Assembly: GCA_003508835.1 (NCBI GenBank)
Contig: PUFA01000092.1
Location: forward strand, 6,305,501 to 6,369,500
DNA length: 64,000 nucleotides
DNA from: Eonycteris spelaea
Lineage: Eukaryota; Chordata; Mammalia; Chiroptera; Pteropodidae
Reading direction: 5' to 3'
Made by a program: the position numbers and the translations under genes. The notes beneath the pieces were generated by a model, which was not told the DNA's origin, did no database searches, and saw only the letters and a program-made list of their open reading frames with translations. This document shows positions 1 to 11,095 of this stretch, piece after piece; within the stretch, counting starts at the first letter, position 1; every line of letters starts with the position of its first letter.

Positions 1-2094
1 ACACAAAAATTACATTTTTGTCACTTTGTCAGACTATACATAAACTGCTTTAATAGGGCAATTAGCTGTTTTGTTTTTCCTTCCTGTCTTAACTGCCCTT
101 GAAGGGCTTAAAGTTTAAGCTTTCTTTCTCCTCTATGAAAAAGGACAATGGCTCTGATTGATTAAAAGCTCTGGGTTTGATAGTAAGTAATAAGGACTTT
201 TTTTCCTCCAAAGGACTTAGAAGAAAAAGGGTTTCTATCTATAGACAAATGTTTTTCAAAAACAGACAGGTAAGAGGAGGGTTTCCTCCAGGCCAGAAAA
301 TATTCCCTCAGGTGGAAGGGTAGATTGGTGGGCAGAACAAAAATAGGGAGCTGCAACACCCTCAAGAAGAAAGGACTATGAGAAAGTTCTAGGTAGAAGG
401 CCTCATGATTAACACGGCCGGGACTCCTGCACCTCAAGTATGGCATGAAGCCACAAATGACACCATGAGAAGTCGTGTTCGAATGCTCAGAAATAGGGAA
501 TAAGTGAATCATCATCCTTGGTACTACTTCATTCTTGCTAGCAAGGCAATTATTTTTGTAAGCATGAATAATCTGAGCCCAGAAACCTTGTTTGCTGTTC
601 CTTTCATTGATGTGTCATCACCCAGCACCTTTACAGAGGCCACCTACCAGGACTGATGCTTGTCTATGCTCCTAGACTCTATAAGACCTTACTCCAAGGG
701 GGCAGCTTCCCTCTCAACATCTCAGGGCACCCATGCTTCAAGAAGAGAATTTAGATGGAGCAACTGCAGACCCTATGAGCTAGGACAGAGATTAATGATG
801 ACTCCTCTATACCACTTATTTAGGAATTTATTTTGGTACCATGTAAGTAAGTGTGAATTCTTTAATTAACTTTATTGGATAGCACCCTGTAACAACTAGA
901 AACTTCTTCAACTATGCTTTTCTCACAGGAAAGATTTTAATAATTATTCTCACTGGACCTTTCAATACAATGTTGCAATATTTAACATCTAGAGTCTTAA
1001 AAAGAACAAATCACTAATTTGCTTTTAGAAATTTTTTTTTTATAGGAAACACAGCTTCTGCCTTCAGCTCCCAAAGTACTCTCTGTTCAGTTAGCAAGAA
1101 ACCCCAACCATGGGAAGTGGATCTCCAGAACTAATTATAAATCAGTATCAATATTCTGATGATTTCCAAGAGAGATGACTAAGGAAACCTGCATCGAGAT
1201 ATAGGAGAAAACTATTGACTGCCTGAGTTCATTTCAGACACGTTCTATCACAGCCCTGACAGTTTACTCTTTGACCACTTCTAATGAAAAGGCACCATTG
1301 GGTCCTTCTCTTCACCAGTGGATTACCAAAAGGTAGAGATATACTCTTTTACTCTCTAACTCAGGTAGAGATATTATTTCCAGATAATACAGCAGTTTTT
1401 GCACCACATTCTCATCTCCTTTGAGAACACAGTCTATTTTTTTCTTCTTTGGAAATACCAAATAATTAGCATTCTCAAAAGAGCTAGCAAATATTTATAC
1501 TTAACGCTCTCCACGTTTCCATCGCCCACCTATACCACTCCCTATGCACACATATATACATATATAACCATCACTCTTTCATAAAAAAACACGAAAAAGC
1601 TAGGATCTTTCTATTTCTAGATAAATTCAGAGTAAATAGTCAGATAAAGCTTTTCTTCATTCAATTTATTTGAGTCTTGCAAATACATAAAAACAAAACA
1701 AACAAACAACAACAAAACCCACAACACTGTCTGCAATAGGTCTGCTATTACAGTTTAATATAGATAAAGCAGGTATTATAATTTCCTTCAAATCTCAAGG
1801 TGAGTGTTCCCAAATAATCTAAGTCCTATCACTATTGCCTTTCCACTTTCTGTAAAGAGCATGATGCAGCTTTCTCACTCCTGCATACATAAAACCTACC
1901 AATAACTGTAGGCAATTGACAACATAGATACATTCCTCCCCCAGTTTATTGATCCTACTGCAATTTGGCTGCATCTACTCCTGCTTCTCTTTGGAAATGG
2001 CTCCTGCTAAGGCTACTCAAGTCAATCCAATAAACACATTTTGGTCTTTTTCTTTATTTGGGATCTCCCTTTTATCCTTCTCATTTGCACATTC
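1..2094. other. Unassigned AT-rich DNA
   Basis: I see no recognisable gene or repeat family in this stretch. Reading frames on both strands are short (up to 117 codons), show no domain and have no plausible splice context. An A/C-rich simple stretch lies near 1685-1720. Confidence 0.5.
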
Positions 2095-2330
2095 TCCTTA
2101 ATTGACTTATGATTTCTCCATCTGTATTTCCAGTTCTAAAAGCTTCCTAAATATCTCTACTCGGAGGGGGGTATGTGCCCCAGGCAACTCCAACTCAACA
2201 TGGCCTAACCATGTTTGGAGATCCTTCAGCTTTCTTTCCTTATAAACTTGCTCTTCTTGAATTTCCTGCCTTGGTCACTGGTACTGTCCACATGTCTCTT
2301 GGTCTGATAAGAATGCAACAAGAGGGATGA
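2095..2330 (+). mobile_element. Ancient mammal-wide repeat-like stretch (L2-type?)
   Basis: The stretch 'aactcaacatggcctaacca' and the pyrimidine-rich text after it resemble an old mammalian LINE 3' region that I recall with 'aactcaacatgtccaaaact'. The order of blocks is also similar (Ctaaaagc..., cactcgg..., ccaggcaactc...). Divergence is high and the ends are unclear. It could be chance similarity. Confidence 0.3.
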
Positions 2331-2639
2331 GGCATCTCACAGGGCCAGGAATGAGCCTGGGAGAGAAGTTTATCAAGGTTAAGGTGGGCATCTAAATCAG
2401 GTGTGTGTTGCACAGCTAAGAGCCAATGGAAGTGGACTCTGTGGTCACAGAGAGTCTGACTGGATGCTAGAACAAAGGAGACCCAAAGCCAGGAGTCTGA
2501 GTGCCAGAGAGAATGAAAACAAGACAGGAAATCTGAGAAAACTGCTTGAAAAAGGCACAGTGAACTTGAAAAAGGCCATTTGTACCAGAATAGTGTGTGC
2601 AGGTAGGGAAAGAAGCATCAGTGTCTTACAAAATACTTT
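2331..2639. other. Unassigned DNA
   Basis: Nothing recognisable. Overlapping open frames on both strands here (96 and 115 codons) have no family resemblance and probably reflect low stop density. Confidence 0.4.
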
Positions 2640-2795
2640 CACACTTTCATTACTTTTGAGCAATAAGTCTGTTACAGAGATGAGAAATTGAGTAGCATAC
2701 CCCATGTCACAGAGTGAGAAAGCGAGGAAGCCTGGTCCCAAACCCAGGCTACTGACTTCAGGACCTAAGTTGTGTCTGTACCTGCACTCCATCCA
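2640..2795 (-). mobile_element. MIR SINE, antisense
   Basis: On the plus strand the order is 'cagagatgagaaattgag', 'ccccatgtcacagagtgag', then 'cccaaacccaggctactgac'. This is the reverse complement of the MIR core: the acagatgaggaaactgag block, the aaggtcacacagctagtaag block, then the cccaggtctgtctgactcc block. MIRs are old tRNA-derived SINEs shared by all mammals. The copy is diverged and partial, with no target-site duplication visible. Confidence 0.65.
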
Positions 2796-2868
2796 AGTTT
2801 AGGACAGTCCAGAAGACTGAAACAACGGTAACCTCTAAAATGACATTGATATTTCAATTGCAGTTGTA

Positions 2869-2951
2869 CTTCCTATTGTAATGGTTTCATTTTCTACTCT
2901 CCTACCTCTACTTCCTGTTGTAATGTTTTCATTTCTACTCTCCCACCTCTA
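2869..2951. repeat. Tandem duplication, two ~42-bp units
   Basis: Unit 1 (2869-2910) and unit 2 (2911-2951) both run from 'cttcct(a/g)ttgtaatg' to 'ctctcc(t/c)acctcta' and differ by about four changes. The units abut exactly, so this is a local tandem duplication rather than two insertions. Confidence 0.85.
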
Positions 2952-3689
2952 CTTGTGACAAACTATTTTTCAGTAGGCTCTTGCAATTTCCAAATAACAC
3001 TTATTTGCATGAAAAGGAACAAAAAAGAATAGAAAGGAGAGCTGACATATTACCTATAGGATCAAGACTAATTCATTTTTGCCCTGGGCTCACTACTTTT
3101 ATGACTATGATTATCTTAAAATCCCTAATTGAAAAACCACAAGTCAATTATCACAGAAGAAGAGACAGAATTTTCTTTTGTCTTTCAATGTTAGCCTTAC
3201 AAATGGACAACTTTATTATGATGTGTACTTCTTGGCAATTCAACTCATTTTAGAACATGAAGGGCTGTGACTCTAGAATACGGTATTTACAAAGTGGAAA
3301 TTTAACAAAACAGAACAAAGAATAAATGTTGAATGAAGTACCAGTTTCAAAAATCAAATTACAAATTATGTACAAACTAATTACCAATATTTTCCCAAAT
3401 GGATTCTTAGGAAGGCAAACATAATCTCACTATTATACCACATTTCATAATTTGCAATAATTTATTGTTTATAATATGCTTCTAAAGACAGTCATCTTTA
3501 GAGGAACTGGCCATTATGCCCACCTAGACCGTTTAAAATTCCCGAAGTATGGGATGAATTTTGTGTAATGAACAATTCTGACTGTATTTTTTTGTTTGTT
3601 TTGCTTTTGGAGGAAATTGATCTGTTAAACAAATGTTTAAAGTTAAATCATATTTCTCTCATGTGCAAAATATACTTTAAAATTATTTT
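2952..3689. other. Unassigned AT-rich DNA
   Basis: No gene or repeat family recognised. A 90-codon open frame at 2981-3253 (+) has no recognisable motif. Confidence 0.4.
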
Positions 3690-3960
3690 ATTTTTTTAAA
3701 AATTATTTTTAAATATTAAGAACCATTGGGAAATCAAACAACAAAATGAATCACAATAATAATGCCACTACCTAAATGTAACAGCTGTTATAATTTTTTT
3801 GGTATGTATCCCCTTCCAGTGTTTTTTCATATGCATATATTTTATGTGGTGATAATATACAAGAACATACATCACAGCTCATTAAATCATTCTTAATTTG
3901 CATTTAATGGAAAATCAAAAGGATTCTGATTTTCCATTAACCGCTGGCTTTTTAAAAATG
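3690..3960 (-). mobile_element. Old L1 3'-end fragment (L1M-like), antisense
   Basis: The plus-strand text 'ggtatgtatccccttccagt', then 'ttttttcatatgcatatatt' and a poorly conserved 'aatttgcatttaatgg', resembles the antisense of old L1M 3'UTRs that I recall (gtgtatccttccagactttt...tatgcatatac). It is heavily diverged and lacks a coding part. It contains the hairpin at 3904-3940. Confidence 0.4.
3904..3940. repeat. Perfect 14-bp inverted repeat (hairpin)
   Basis: The arms 'ttaatggaaaatca' (3904-3917) and 'tgattttccattaa' (3927-3940) are perfect reverse complements around a 9-nt loop 'aaaggattc'. Pairing stops at the next base on each side. There is no T-run after it and no known RNA family that I recognise. 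Confidence 0.9.
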
Positions 3961-4299
3961 TTTAATGGATACAGAATATAATTGTTAATTGTTTTCCCAA
4001 GGGGGGAGGGAATGTGTTATCTTTATATATTCTAAACAAATATAAATCCAAATTCACCTATGAACCATCTTTTGGATACACACTCTGATCCCCTCTGCCC
4101 TCCAATGTGGTTAAATACACGTTTCCCCCACTGAGTGTCACTAAGCCTGAAATGGCTCTGTTCCAAAAGCCCTGGGATGCTTTGTGTTAAGCGTTGGACA
4201 CAAAAAATGGCTGACACCTCCAACTGTAATATAATACATCCCCATGTGTCCCCCTAATAGCTTGATAAAGAGGACAGACTGTATTTCTAAAGCCCAAAC

Positions 4300-4710
4300 G
4301 TTTATCTCAGTGTAGCTTTGGGTTTTGAAGTCAAGCTGACCTAGGTACAAGCTATGATTCTGTTCCTTACTGCTGTGGACAGGCAACTGTCTTGATCGAC
4401 TCCACCAACACATTCACATTACAGTCTATATGAATGGCACACCCTGGAGTAGGGCAGTGTAGAGCCACTTACCTAGACCTCAGTGGGAATGTACTCAAGT
4501 TGTAAAAGATAGCTCCCCAGCCTCTAGGTAAATTGTTTACTCTCTGAGCCTCAGCTTCCAAATCTGTAAAACTGGAGAGTGATAATAGTATGTAATTTGT
4601 TGGGCCGTTGTATGAATTACAGGAGGGAATACTGTAGTAAGGTATTTAGCAAAGTGCCTGAATGTAGTAAGACCTCAGTACACACTAACTCCTATCATAG
4701 TTTTTCCAAA
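4300..4710 (+). mobile_element. MIR SINE, sense, with an interruption
   Basis: The first part (about 4300-4395) follows the MIR 5' half: 'gggttttgaagtcaagctga', then a '...tgattctgttccttactg...' block. The second part (about 4515-4710) follows the MIR 3' half: 'ctctgagcctcagcttccaa', 'atctgtaaaactgg', 'aaagtgcctgaatgtagtaa'. About 110 bp between them does not match, so this is either one MIR split by an insertion or two adjacent copies. Confidence 0.65.
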
Positions 4711-6601
4711 AATATACTCTCAAAAGAAGGATTTAGAAAAATTAAGTTCTTTTGCATGCTTTTCTATTATATGGTTGGCTTTTGTTCTCAACTACTATAT
4801 CAGTCTACTCAGAATGGAAGAACGGCATGAAAATGAATAGAACAGAATAAGCATCTGCTCACAATCTCCATCCCTGAACCTAAAGGATGATATGATTTTA
4901 TTGTAAATCAGAGTCACAGATTATCCCTAAATTAAACTGCTTGTAACCCAAAGGCTCCTGAGAAATCAGCTGTGGGAATCTCTTTTAGCTTGGATAGGAT
5001 GCAGTGAGGCCACAAACTATAGCAGGGACTCCTTAGCTAAGGAAACAGGAATAATTGAGGATAGAGACTGAGTAGAGAAAGAAGACATGCAGGGTTGATC
5101 AAGTTCAGAATGCTGTGAGAGGAGTCTGAAAGGGGGCTGTGTTCAGGAATGGTCACAGAAACAGAGGGTGAGTATAGTCATGAAAGTCTATAGAAAAATC
5201 ATTCATAAATGTGTGAATTCCTGGGAGTAAAGAAGGAAATGAACATAAGCATCACTTATTCTCATGAGGCTTAACTACTTTTGTTTGTATCCTGGGCATG
5301 AGATGACATTAGATTGAATTAGAGTAAAGAGTATCACCAGAATAGACAAGGAACCGAGGTTCCAGTCCAATCTTGAAGCCAACTCAGAAGCTTCCTAAAG
5401 CAGTGACAGATTTCTGAGGTTATCTAGCAGAATTCCTCTAGGGTTTATAGAACAGGAGGGAAGGAGAACCACTGTGAGGTCAACCAACACATTTTCCCCT
5501 GCTGCCTCTTATTCCAACCCCACAGACTGCGAATGGGTCCAACTAACTGAGGACTGAACTAAGAAATTGTGGTGGTAGAGGGGCATAAAAGAGCTGCTCA
5601 GTTGGATGTAGCCTAACCTATGCTGGACTCCCTCAAGGAACCAGTCTATAACAGATCAAACTAGATTTTCAGACTTGCAAATTGAGAGAAGACTATTCAA
5701 AAAGAGAAAAATGAATCTGAAAGTGGACAATATGCTGCAAATTAAGAGCTATTTTGTACCTAAAGTCTTCTCCATAGGATGACAGTTTAATCACATTGAT
5801 TTCTCAGCATAACATGAAGTTTTGTCAGATCCATTTAAATCGTAACTTTAGCCATCCTACTGCAGTTCTGAGACAGATGATAGCCAACTCTGTTAGAGCA
5901 AACTCAATTTGTCCTTTACATTGTCAAAATGTTCTTTTCTTAGGTGAGAAGCTCCAATAATCATGCACAAATTTCTTTATAAATTACTTATCTTTCAGAT
6001 GCTGTATATACCATTTCACCATGTTTCCTTTTATAAGTTTGTAGGACATGATTCATGTCATATTTCTAGAAGGCCAAAGCTAAGTGAATATGATTCTATA
6101 TAGCAACATTCAAGGTTGCAATTAATCTTGCAAGCTTCATTTAACGAAGGTATAAAGTAGAACAATAATTCACTCTAAAGTCATTGGTTTAGGCCCTTGA
6201 AGTCATTTCTCATTTTAGCAACAAAGAGGATTGTTTTCCGAGAAGAAATAAAAGTATACACATGATACTTGTAATACTAATGTAATATGTTTAACTCTCC
6301 GATGGAGAACTTTACCCATCTGCAAAGTTCCTGCTTCTAGATCAGGCAGAATGGTCTGCCAAGTTAATATTTCTACACAGTAGTGGAGAGGGGATGTAGC
6401 ATGGAAAACAAAACTTGAAGGGTAGTAGCTAATGAGGATCTACATTCCAAAAGAGGAAGAAGATAATGAGAGGTTGGTTAAAGATTTCAGTATTTAGGGG
6501 CTTATTCAGAGCCAGTTCAGGCATAGTTAGTTAAGGAGGTTAAAGATTGTTTAGTCAAACATTGATTATAAGAGACCCACTCCAGTGAGCTTAAGAAAAA
6601 G
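4711..6601. other. Unassigned DNA
   Basis: About 1.9 kb without a recognisable gene or repeat family, on either strand. Confidence 0.4.
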
Positions 6602-6675
6602 GTGTGTGCGTGTGCATTTGTGTGTGTGCACATGCGGGCGTGACCTCACACACATTCACACACACACACACGCAC
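6602..6675. repeat. (TG)n...(CA)n imperfect palindromic microsatellite
   Basis: A TG-rich run (about 6602-6630) is followed by a short CpG-containing spacer 'catgcgggcgtgacct' and then a CA-rich run (about 6647-6675). The two runs are reverse complements, so the tract could fold as a hairpin or adopt left-handed DNA. Confidence 0.8.
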
Positions 6676-7509
6676 TTAAAGACTCAAGGGAAAGAAGCAC
6701 AGTATGGTCTCACAAAAGAACGGAACCACCTCTGGAAAATACTTTTGTCTCTTTATGACCATGTGGTCTTTATCTTTGTTCCTCTCAAGGTTTCCACTTT
6801 ATTTTATTCTTTATCTCTTTATTTTACAGGTTGGCAGACTGGCTTTCCATGATTTGAAATGCAAAGGCCAAAATGGCTACAGGCCTCAGATTTGCATCAT
6901 TTCCTTTTCTAAGGCTGCCACAGATTCACTAGAGCCTCTGAGTCACAAATCCAAATTCTTATAAGAGAGACTCTAATCAACTGGGGGCAGATTCTCTGAG
7001 AAGAAATATTGAGAAGGGGTAGCAACGGTTAGCAGAGAAAATGATTTAAGAAACGCAATGGCAATTTATGAATTTTTTTCTCTTCTGCTTGTTATTTAAT
7101 TATAATCACTCTTTTACTTCTTTGAAACAGAACAGAAGGTACTGTTAAGAGATACATGCATCACCTTACAGAGGTAAATACGTTAATCCACTAGCATCCA
7201 TTTTAGGATCCTATCACAAAAGAATCAGGTTAACCAGTTAATAACCTATCCAGCCAATAACCAATGACCTACAAAGTCCCTGAAGGGAAAGTGTCAAGGA
7301 CAAATAAAATTTGATTGCAGTTAAGAAGAAAGACAAAATGGTTAGAGGTGAGTAGTTACCTAGAAGATGTAACAGATGGATACCCACAAGCCTGACATGT
7401 TTCATCTCAATATGGGATGATGCAAACTTCCTTTCATGCCTATGTCTTTGCACATGGACACATTTACCTTCTTTTTTACCTTGCTAACTCCTACTCTCTC
7501 CACAGCACT
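6676..7509. other. Unassigned DNA
   Basis: No recognisable gene or repeat. Two overlapping plus-strand frames end here (6604-6852 and 6704-6964). The first begins inside the TG/CA tract and neither carries a domain. Confidence 0.4.
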
Positions 7510-7962
7510 GTCATGGGTTGAATTACATCTCTCCAAAAGGTATGCTGAAGTCCTAACTCTAGGTACCTGTGAACATCTTATTTGGAAATAGAGTATTAAA
7601 GATGCATTCAAGTTAAGATGAGGTCATATTAGATTAAGGTGGCCATACACTCAATGAATGATGCCTTTAGAAGGAGAGGGAAATTTGCAGACAAGGACCA
7701 TATACAGGAAGGAAGTCTATGTGGCAACAGCAGCAGAGATTGGAGCAATGCTACGAGCTAAGTAATATCAAAGAGTGCTAATAGTCACCAGAGATGAGTT
7801 AAGAAAGAATTTCTTCCTAAAGCCTTCCATCATAGAATGGTCCTGAGAACACCTTGATTTTGGACTTCTAACCTCTAAAACAGTGAGAGAAAAAATCTGT
7901 TATTTTAAGCCACCAGTTTGTGGTAAATTGTTATGGAAATTATAAGAAATGAATACAAGTTC
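7510..7962 (+). mobile_element. MLT1-type LTR (ERVL-MaLR), sense
   Basis: The LTR starts 'tgtcatgggttgaattacat'. It keeps the family order: a 'ctgaagtcctaac' block, 'cttatttggaaatagagt', 'aagttaagatgaggtcatat', 'acaccttgattttggacttc', and near the end 'taagccaccagtttgtggta'. MaLR LTRs are non-autonomous ERVL-related elements. No internal retroviral sequence is attached. Divergence is typical of an old solo LTR. Confidence 0.8.
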
Positions 7963-8009
7963 TATGCTCAGGTGTTGCTCCCCTGGGTTTGCTTCCCACA
8001 CAACATTTG

Positions 8010-8118
8010 CTATAGATTGAATGTTTGTGTTCCCCACAATTTCATATGTTGAAATCCTAACCCCCTATATAATAGTATTAAGAAAGTGTGGCCTTTGGGA
8101 GGTGATTAGGTCATGAAA
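8010..8118 (+). mobile_element. MaLR-type LTR, 5' fragment
   Basis: Begins 'tgctatagattgaatgtttg', followed by 'catatgttgaaatcctaacc' and 'gcctttgggaggtgattagg'. This is the first ~110 bp of a MaLR-like LTR of a different subtype from the copy at 7.5 kb. It stops abruptly after 'gattaggtcatgaa'. The missing remainder of such an LTR starts at the matching position in the fragment at 22757. Confidence 0.75.
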
Positions 8119-8934
8119 AAATAAAGAAGCCTCAGGTTGGTTTTACACATTTAACTCTTCATAGAAACCTTTCCATTCAAATAAAGTAATTGTAATTCAT
8201 GAATTCAGAAATGTGGTACAAATACAGATGAAGATAAATCAGCACATGAGCCATCTGAGGCAGGCAGATTCATGAGGAAAATTAGAAACTGTCATCAGGA
8301 GAGTTAATGGAAAGTCCACCAACCCTCATTTTCAGACAGGATAAATGGAGTAGGATGCTTCCTACCCCATTCGCTCTCATATAATGTCTGCTCCTCTAGA
8401 TGAGGGTGGTTCCATTTACCCTTCAAGTATACATTGGCTGCGATGATGCCATTTTGAGATATCTGCTATTAATTTTGGACATGTTTTTCTTTTTCTAAAT
8501 AAAGAAATAGCTAAGAGATTCTCTATGCTATGTAGGAATATTAGTTCTCTCTAGTGTGAATAATCACTACTTAATGTTAGACTGTTCTTCAGATAAGTGG
8601 CACAAATTGTCTGCTGGGTGGCACATAGCTCGGGGGGTGCTGGGCAGATAGTCTCATCAGCACATTAAATGGCATAATTACACATTCTATAATGTATGTC
8701 ATTGTGGTACTTGGGTGGGCAGAGCATATTTTTATCTATTTTTATTGCACTCAAAAGAGCTTCAACTTCTGGAATGAGATTCTAAGCGCAGTCTCTGAGA
8801 ATCATTCTTCCATTGTACTTGTTATGCTCACTTAACCAAGCTTCTAAAACTTATTTCTCACATCCAGTTCCTTGTGTGGTAAACATCGGAGTTCCTTTCC
8901 TAACTGTCATTCCATTTTTGATGACTATCCTAAT
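8119..8934. other. Unassigned DNA
   Basis: No recognisable gene or repeat in this ~0.8 kb stretch. Confidence 0.4.
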
Positions 8935-9300
8935 TCAGGTCAGAGACTGGTTTAGGAATGAGTGTGTAACACAATTCTGGCTCATGATGTAAGAGAAGTT
9001 TGCTGATATGTGTGAGAGGTACATATTCTAGGAAATGTGTCCTTGGTCCTAACAGAGAGCCATAGGAAGAGACAGTCTCTCTTGTGCCTGTAGGCCTGAA
9101 ATTGCTGCAGCCATCTTGCTACTTAAGGAAGAAAGCTTCACCAAGATGGCAGAGTAGAGAAATGAAATAACTCAGGTCGTTAGTGACATCTTTAAGCCAA
9201 TGAATCAAAGAACTCTGTGGTCTCCTCTACTTGGAGACGTATCATTAATATGAAGTAATACATTTTCTTATTATGTAAGCCCGGTTTTATATTATTTGCA
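8935..9300 (+). mobile_element. Old LTR-like repeat, class uncertain
   Basis: Text such as 'attgctgcagccatcttgct', 'caccaagatggcagagtaga', 'gttagtgacatctttaagcc' and a later 'ttatgtaagcccggttttat' follows an LTR-like mammalian repeat. I recall it with 'gcagccatcttg', 'ggatggcggagcagaaagat' and 'gatgacatcgtggagcc'. I cannot name the family with confidence. Confidence 0.4.
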
Positions 9301-9509
9301 TCTGAAGGCAATTCAAACCGCTAAACTCTGCTTCAACAGCACTGAAGAAATGGCAGGCCAATGACTCAACTGCAAATCCATTGCTGAGTCACTACCTGTA
9401 ACGGGCATGTCTTTTTCTGCCTACACTTTCTTTGATATCCTTTCCTTTCTGATTCTTATTCCACACAATTTCAGGGACTGAGTTCAACCTCTTCCTCCAC
9501 AGAGATCTG

Positions 9510-9815
9510 TGACCCATGATCTGGCCACTGATACTGCCCTAACCACCTAGCTGTAGTGATTGGAGCCTGACAGACCAGGATGGGTTTATGACTCAAGCAA
9601 GGCCAATAAGCAGCATCACCAGGAATCTTACTTTAATTGTTAGGAAAGGAGGTTCTTTTTTCAGCTAGAGTTGCTAAACTATTACGTTATAATCTCAGAA
9701 TTTCCAATGGCCATTTTGCTATCACATGGAAAAAGCCTGAATGTGAATGGAGCTGACACAGAGGAAAATAACGGAAAAAGCTGCAGAAAGAGAATGCATT
9801 TGCTATCATAACATC
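9510..9815 (+). mobile_element. Old MLT1-like LTR fragment, sense
   Basis: Shows 'gtagtgattggagcctgaca', 'atgactcaagcaaggccaat', 'cagctagagttgctaaacta', 'atggccattttgctatcaca' and 'agctgacacagaggaaaata'. This is the order of an old mammalian LTR (gtgattggttcaggg...gccaatgag...gctgggttgctaagct...gccaccacatgg...). The 37.2-37.6 kb repeat appears to be the same family in the opposite orientation. Confidence 0.45.
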
Positions 9816-10173
9816 TGTGTTAGTCCATGTGGGCTATAGAATAAAACACTATAGGCTAGGTGGCTTACAGAACAGGAATTTATTTCTCCCAGTTACAAAG
9901 GCTGGGAGGTCCAAGATCAAGACACTGGCAAGTCTGGTGTCTAAGGAATACTAGCTTCCTGGTTTATAGATGGCTATCTTTTCACTGCTCCTTACATGGC
10001 AAAAGGAGCTCCTTGGAGCCTCTTTTATAAGGGCACTAATCCCATTTATGAAGGCTTTATCCTCATGACCTAATCATCTCTCCCAAAGGCTCTACCTCCT
10101 AGTACCATCACATTGGGGGGTAAGATATCTACATAGGAATTTGGGGGGGGGTACGAACATTCAGTCCATAGCA
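9816..10173 (-). mobile_element. MaLR-type LTR, antisense, near full length
   Basis: On the plus strand it starts 'tgtgttagtccatgtgggct', passes 'gctgggaggtccaagatcaa', 'aagggcactaatcccattta', 'cctcatgacctaatcatctc' and 'taccatcacattggggggta', and ends 'cattcagtccatagca'. These are the reversed blocks of the LTR type also seen at 8010 and 22757. Both ends look intact, but flanking 5-mers (acatc, atact) do not form a clean duplication. A G9 run lies near the end (10143-10151). Confidence 0.8.
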
Positions 10174-10329
10174 ATACTGATCCCAATTATTCCAGAAGCT
10201 CAGCTGTACACTTGGACTATTCAGGGATATGAGCCCAGAAGGTCCTGTTGGCTTAAAAAAGTTTACACTGGTTTCTTTACTTCCAATCAAAAGAATCCTA
10301 ATTAATACAAAATCATATTGATGGCTACC

Positions 10330-10540
10330 ATTTTCTGAACACCAATTATATTCCAGCATATTAGATCATTATTTCTAGGCTCGCAGTGACTCTAGAATGT
10401 AATATGTATCACTTTACAGATGAAAAAGCTGAATCTCAGAGGGTTTGAATATGCCCTCTTCACACAATATCAACAAGCAGAGCTGAGTTTCAAACTCTGT
10501 GCACAGTGCACTTTCCCTTGTAAAACCTCTCATCACTGGT
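10330..10540 (-). mobile_element. MIR SINE, antisense
   Basis: The plus strand reads 'tgaacaccaattatattcca', 'ctttacagatgaaaaagctg', 'aatctcagagggtttgaata' and 'cagagctgagtttcaaactc'. That is the reversed MIR order, from the tgagcacttactatgtgcca block to the acagatgaggaaactgag block and on to the gcagagctgggattcgaac block. Confidence 0.65.
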
Positions 10541-10639
10541 ATTGGCGACATCCACACTGCATTTCAGAGAGCCCATACTTCTCTTTGAATTTGTTTATCT
10601 TTTAAATAATAATTTCTCTATTTAGTAAAATACAGTGAT

Positions 10640-11095
10640 GGATTCAAATTTCTGTTACTCCCTCTCCCCTCATTTCCCAGTATTTCTTATATACAGATGG
10701 AGCTACTTGATGGAACACTTGCAATTTCTCATTTCTTTTGCTTTTGCTATTTTCTTCTGGAATTCCCTTCTGTTTCTACATAATCAAATCTATGCATCCT
10801 TGATGATGCAGTTCAAATGCTACTCTTTTCATAGAGCCATCTCTAATCCTCAAGGCGAAAACTTCCTCTTCGATCTTTCACTGCATGTACTTTTATAATG
10901 GCAATAGCCTTTTCCCTCTTAATAAAGTTATTTGACTTTATTAAGGAACTTTTATTAAGGAACTGATAAAGTATATAACTTTATTAAGAGACTTTTATCT
11001 CTTAGTAGAATATTTGATTCAACTTTGCATCCTCATAGTATTTAGCATGGTATGATTCTATAAATCATGAATGAGTGAATGAATGAATGAAAGGC
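10640..11095 (+). mobile_element. LINE-2 3' end, interrupted
   Basis: The L2 3'UTR order is visible: a 'tggaattccct' block, 'gatgatgcagttcaaatgct', 'cttttcatagagccatctct', then 'catcctcatagtatttagca' and a final 'gaatgagtgaatgaatgaat'. Between about 10918 and 11010 the L2 text is replaced by a run of repeated 'ctttattaag(g/a)' units, including an 8-bp inverted repeat 'aataaagt/actttatt'. Confidence 0.65.

Noticed and set aside
162..515. 117-codon minus-strand frame
   Set aside because: No recognisable domain, no splice-site support and no Kozak-like context; not distinguishable from chance.
2401..2792. Overlapping 96- and 115-codon frames on opposite strands
   Set aside because: Opposite-strand overlap with no motif. 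Part of the span is an antisense MIR.
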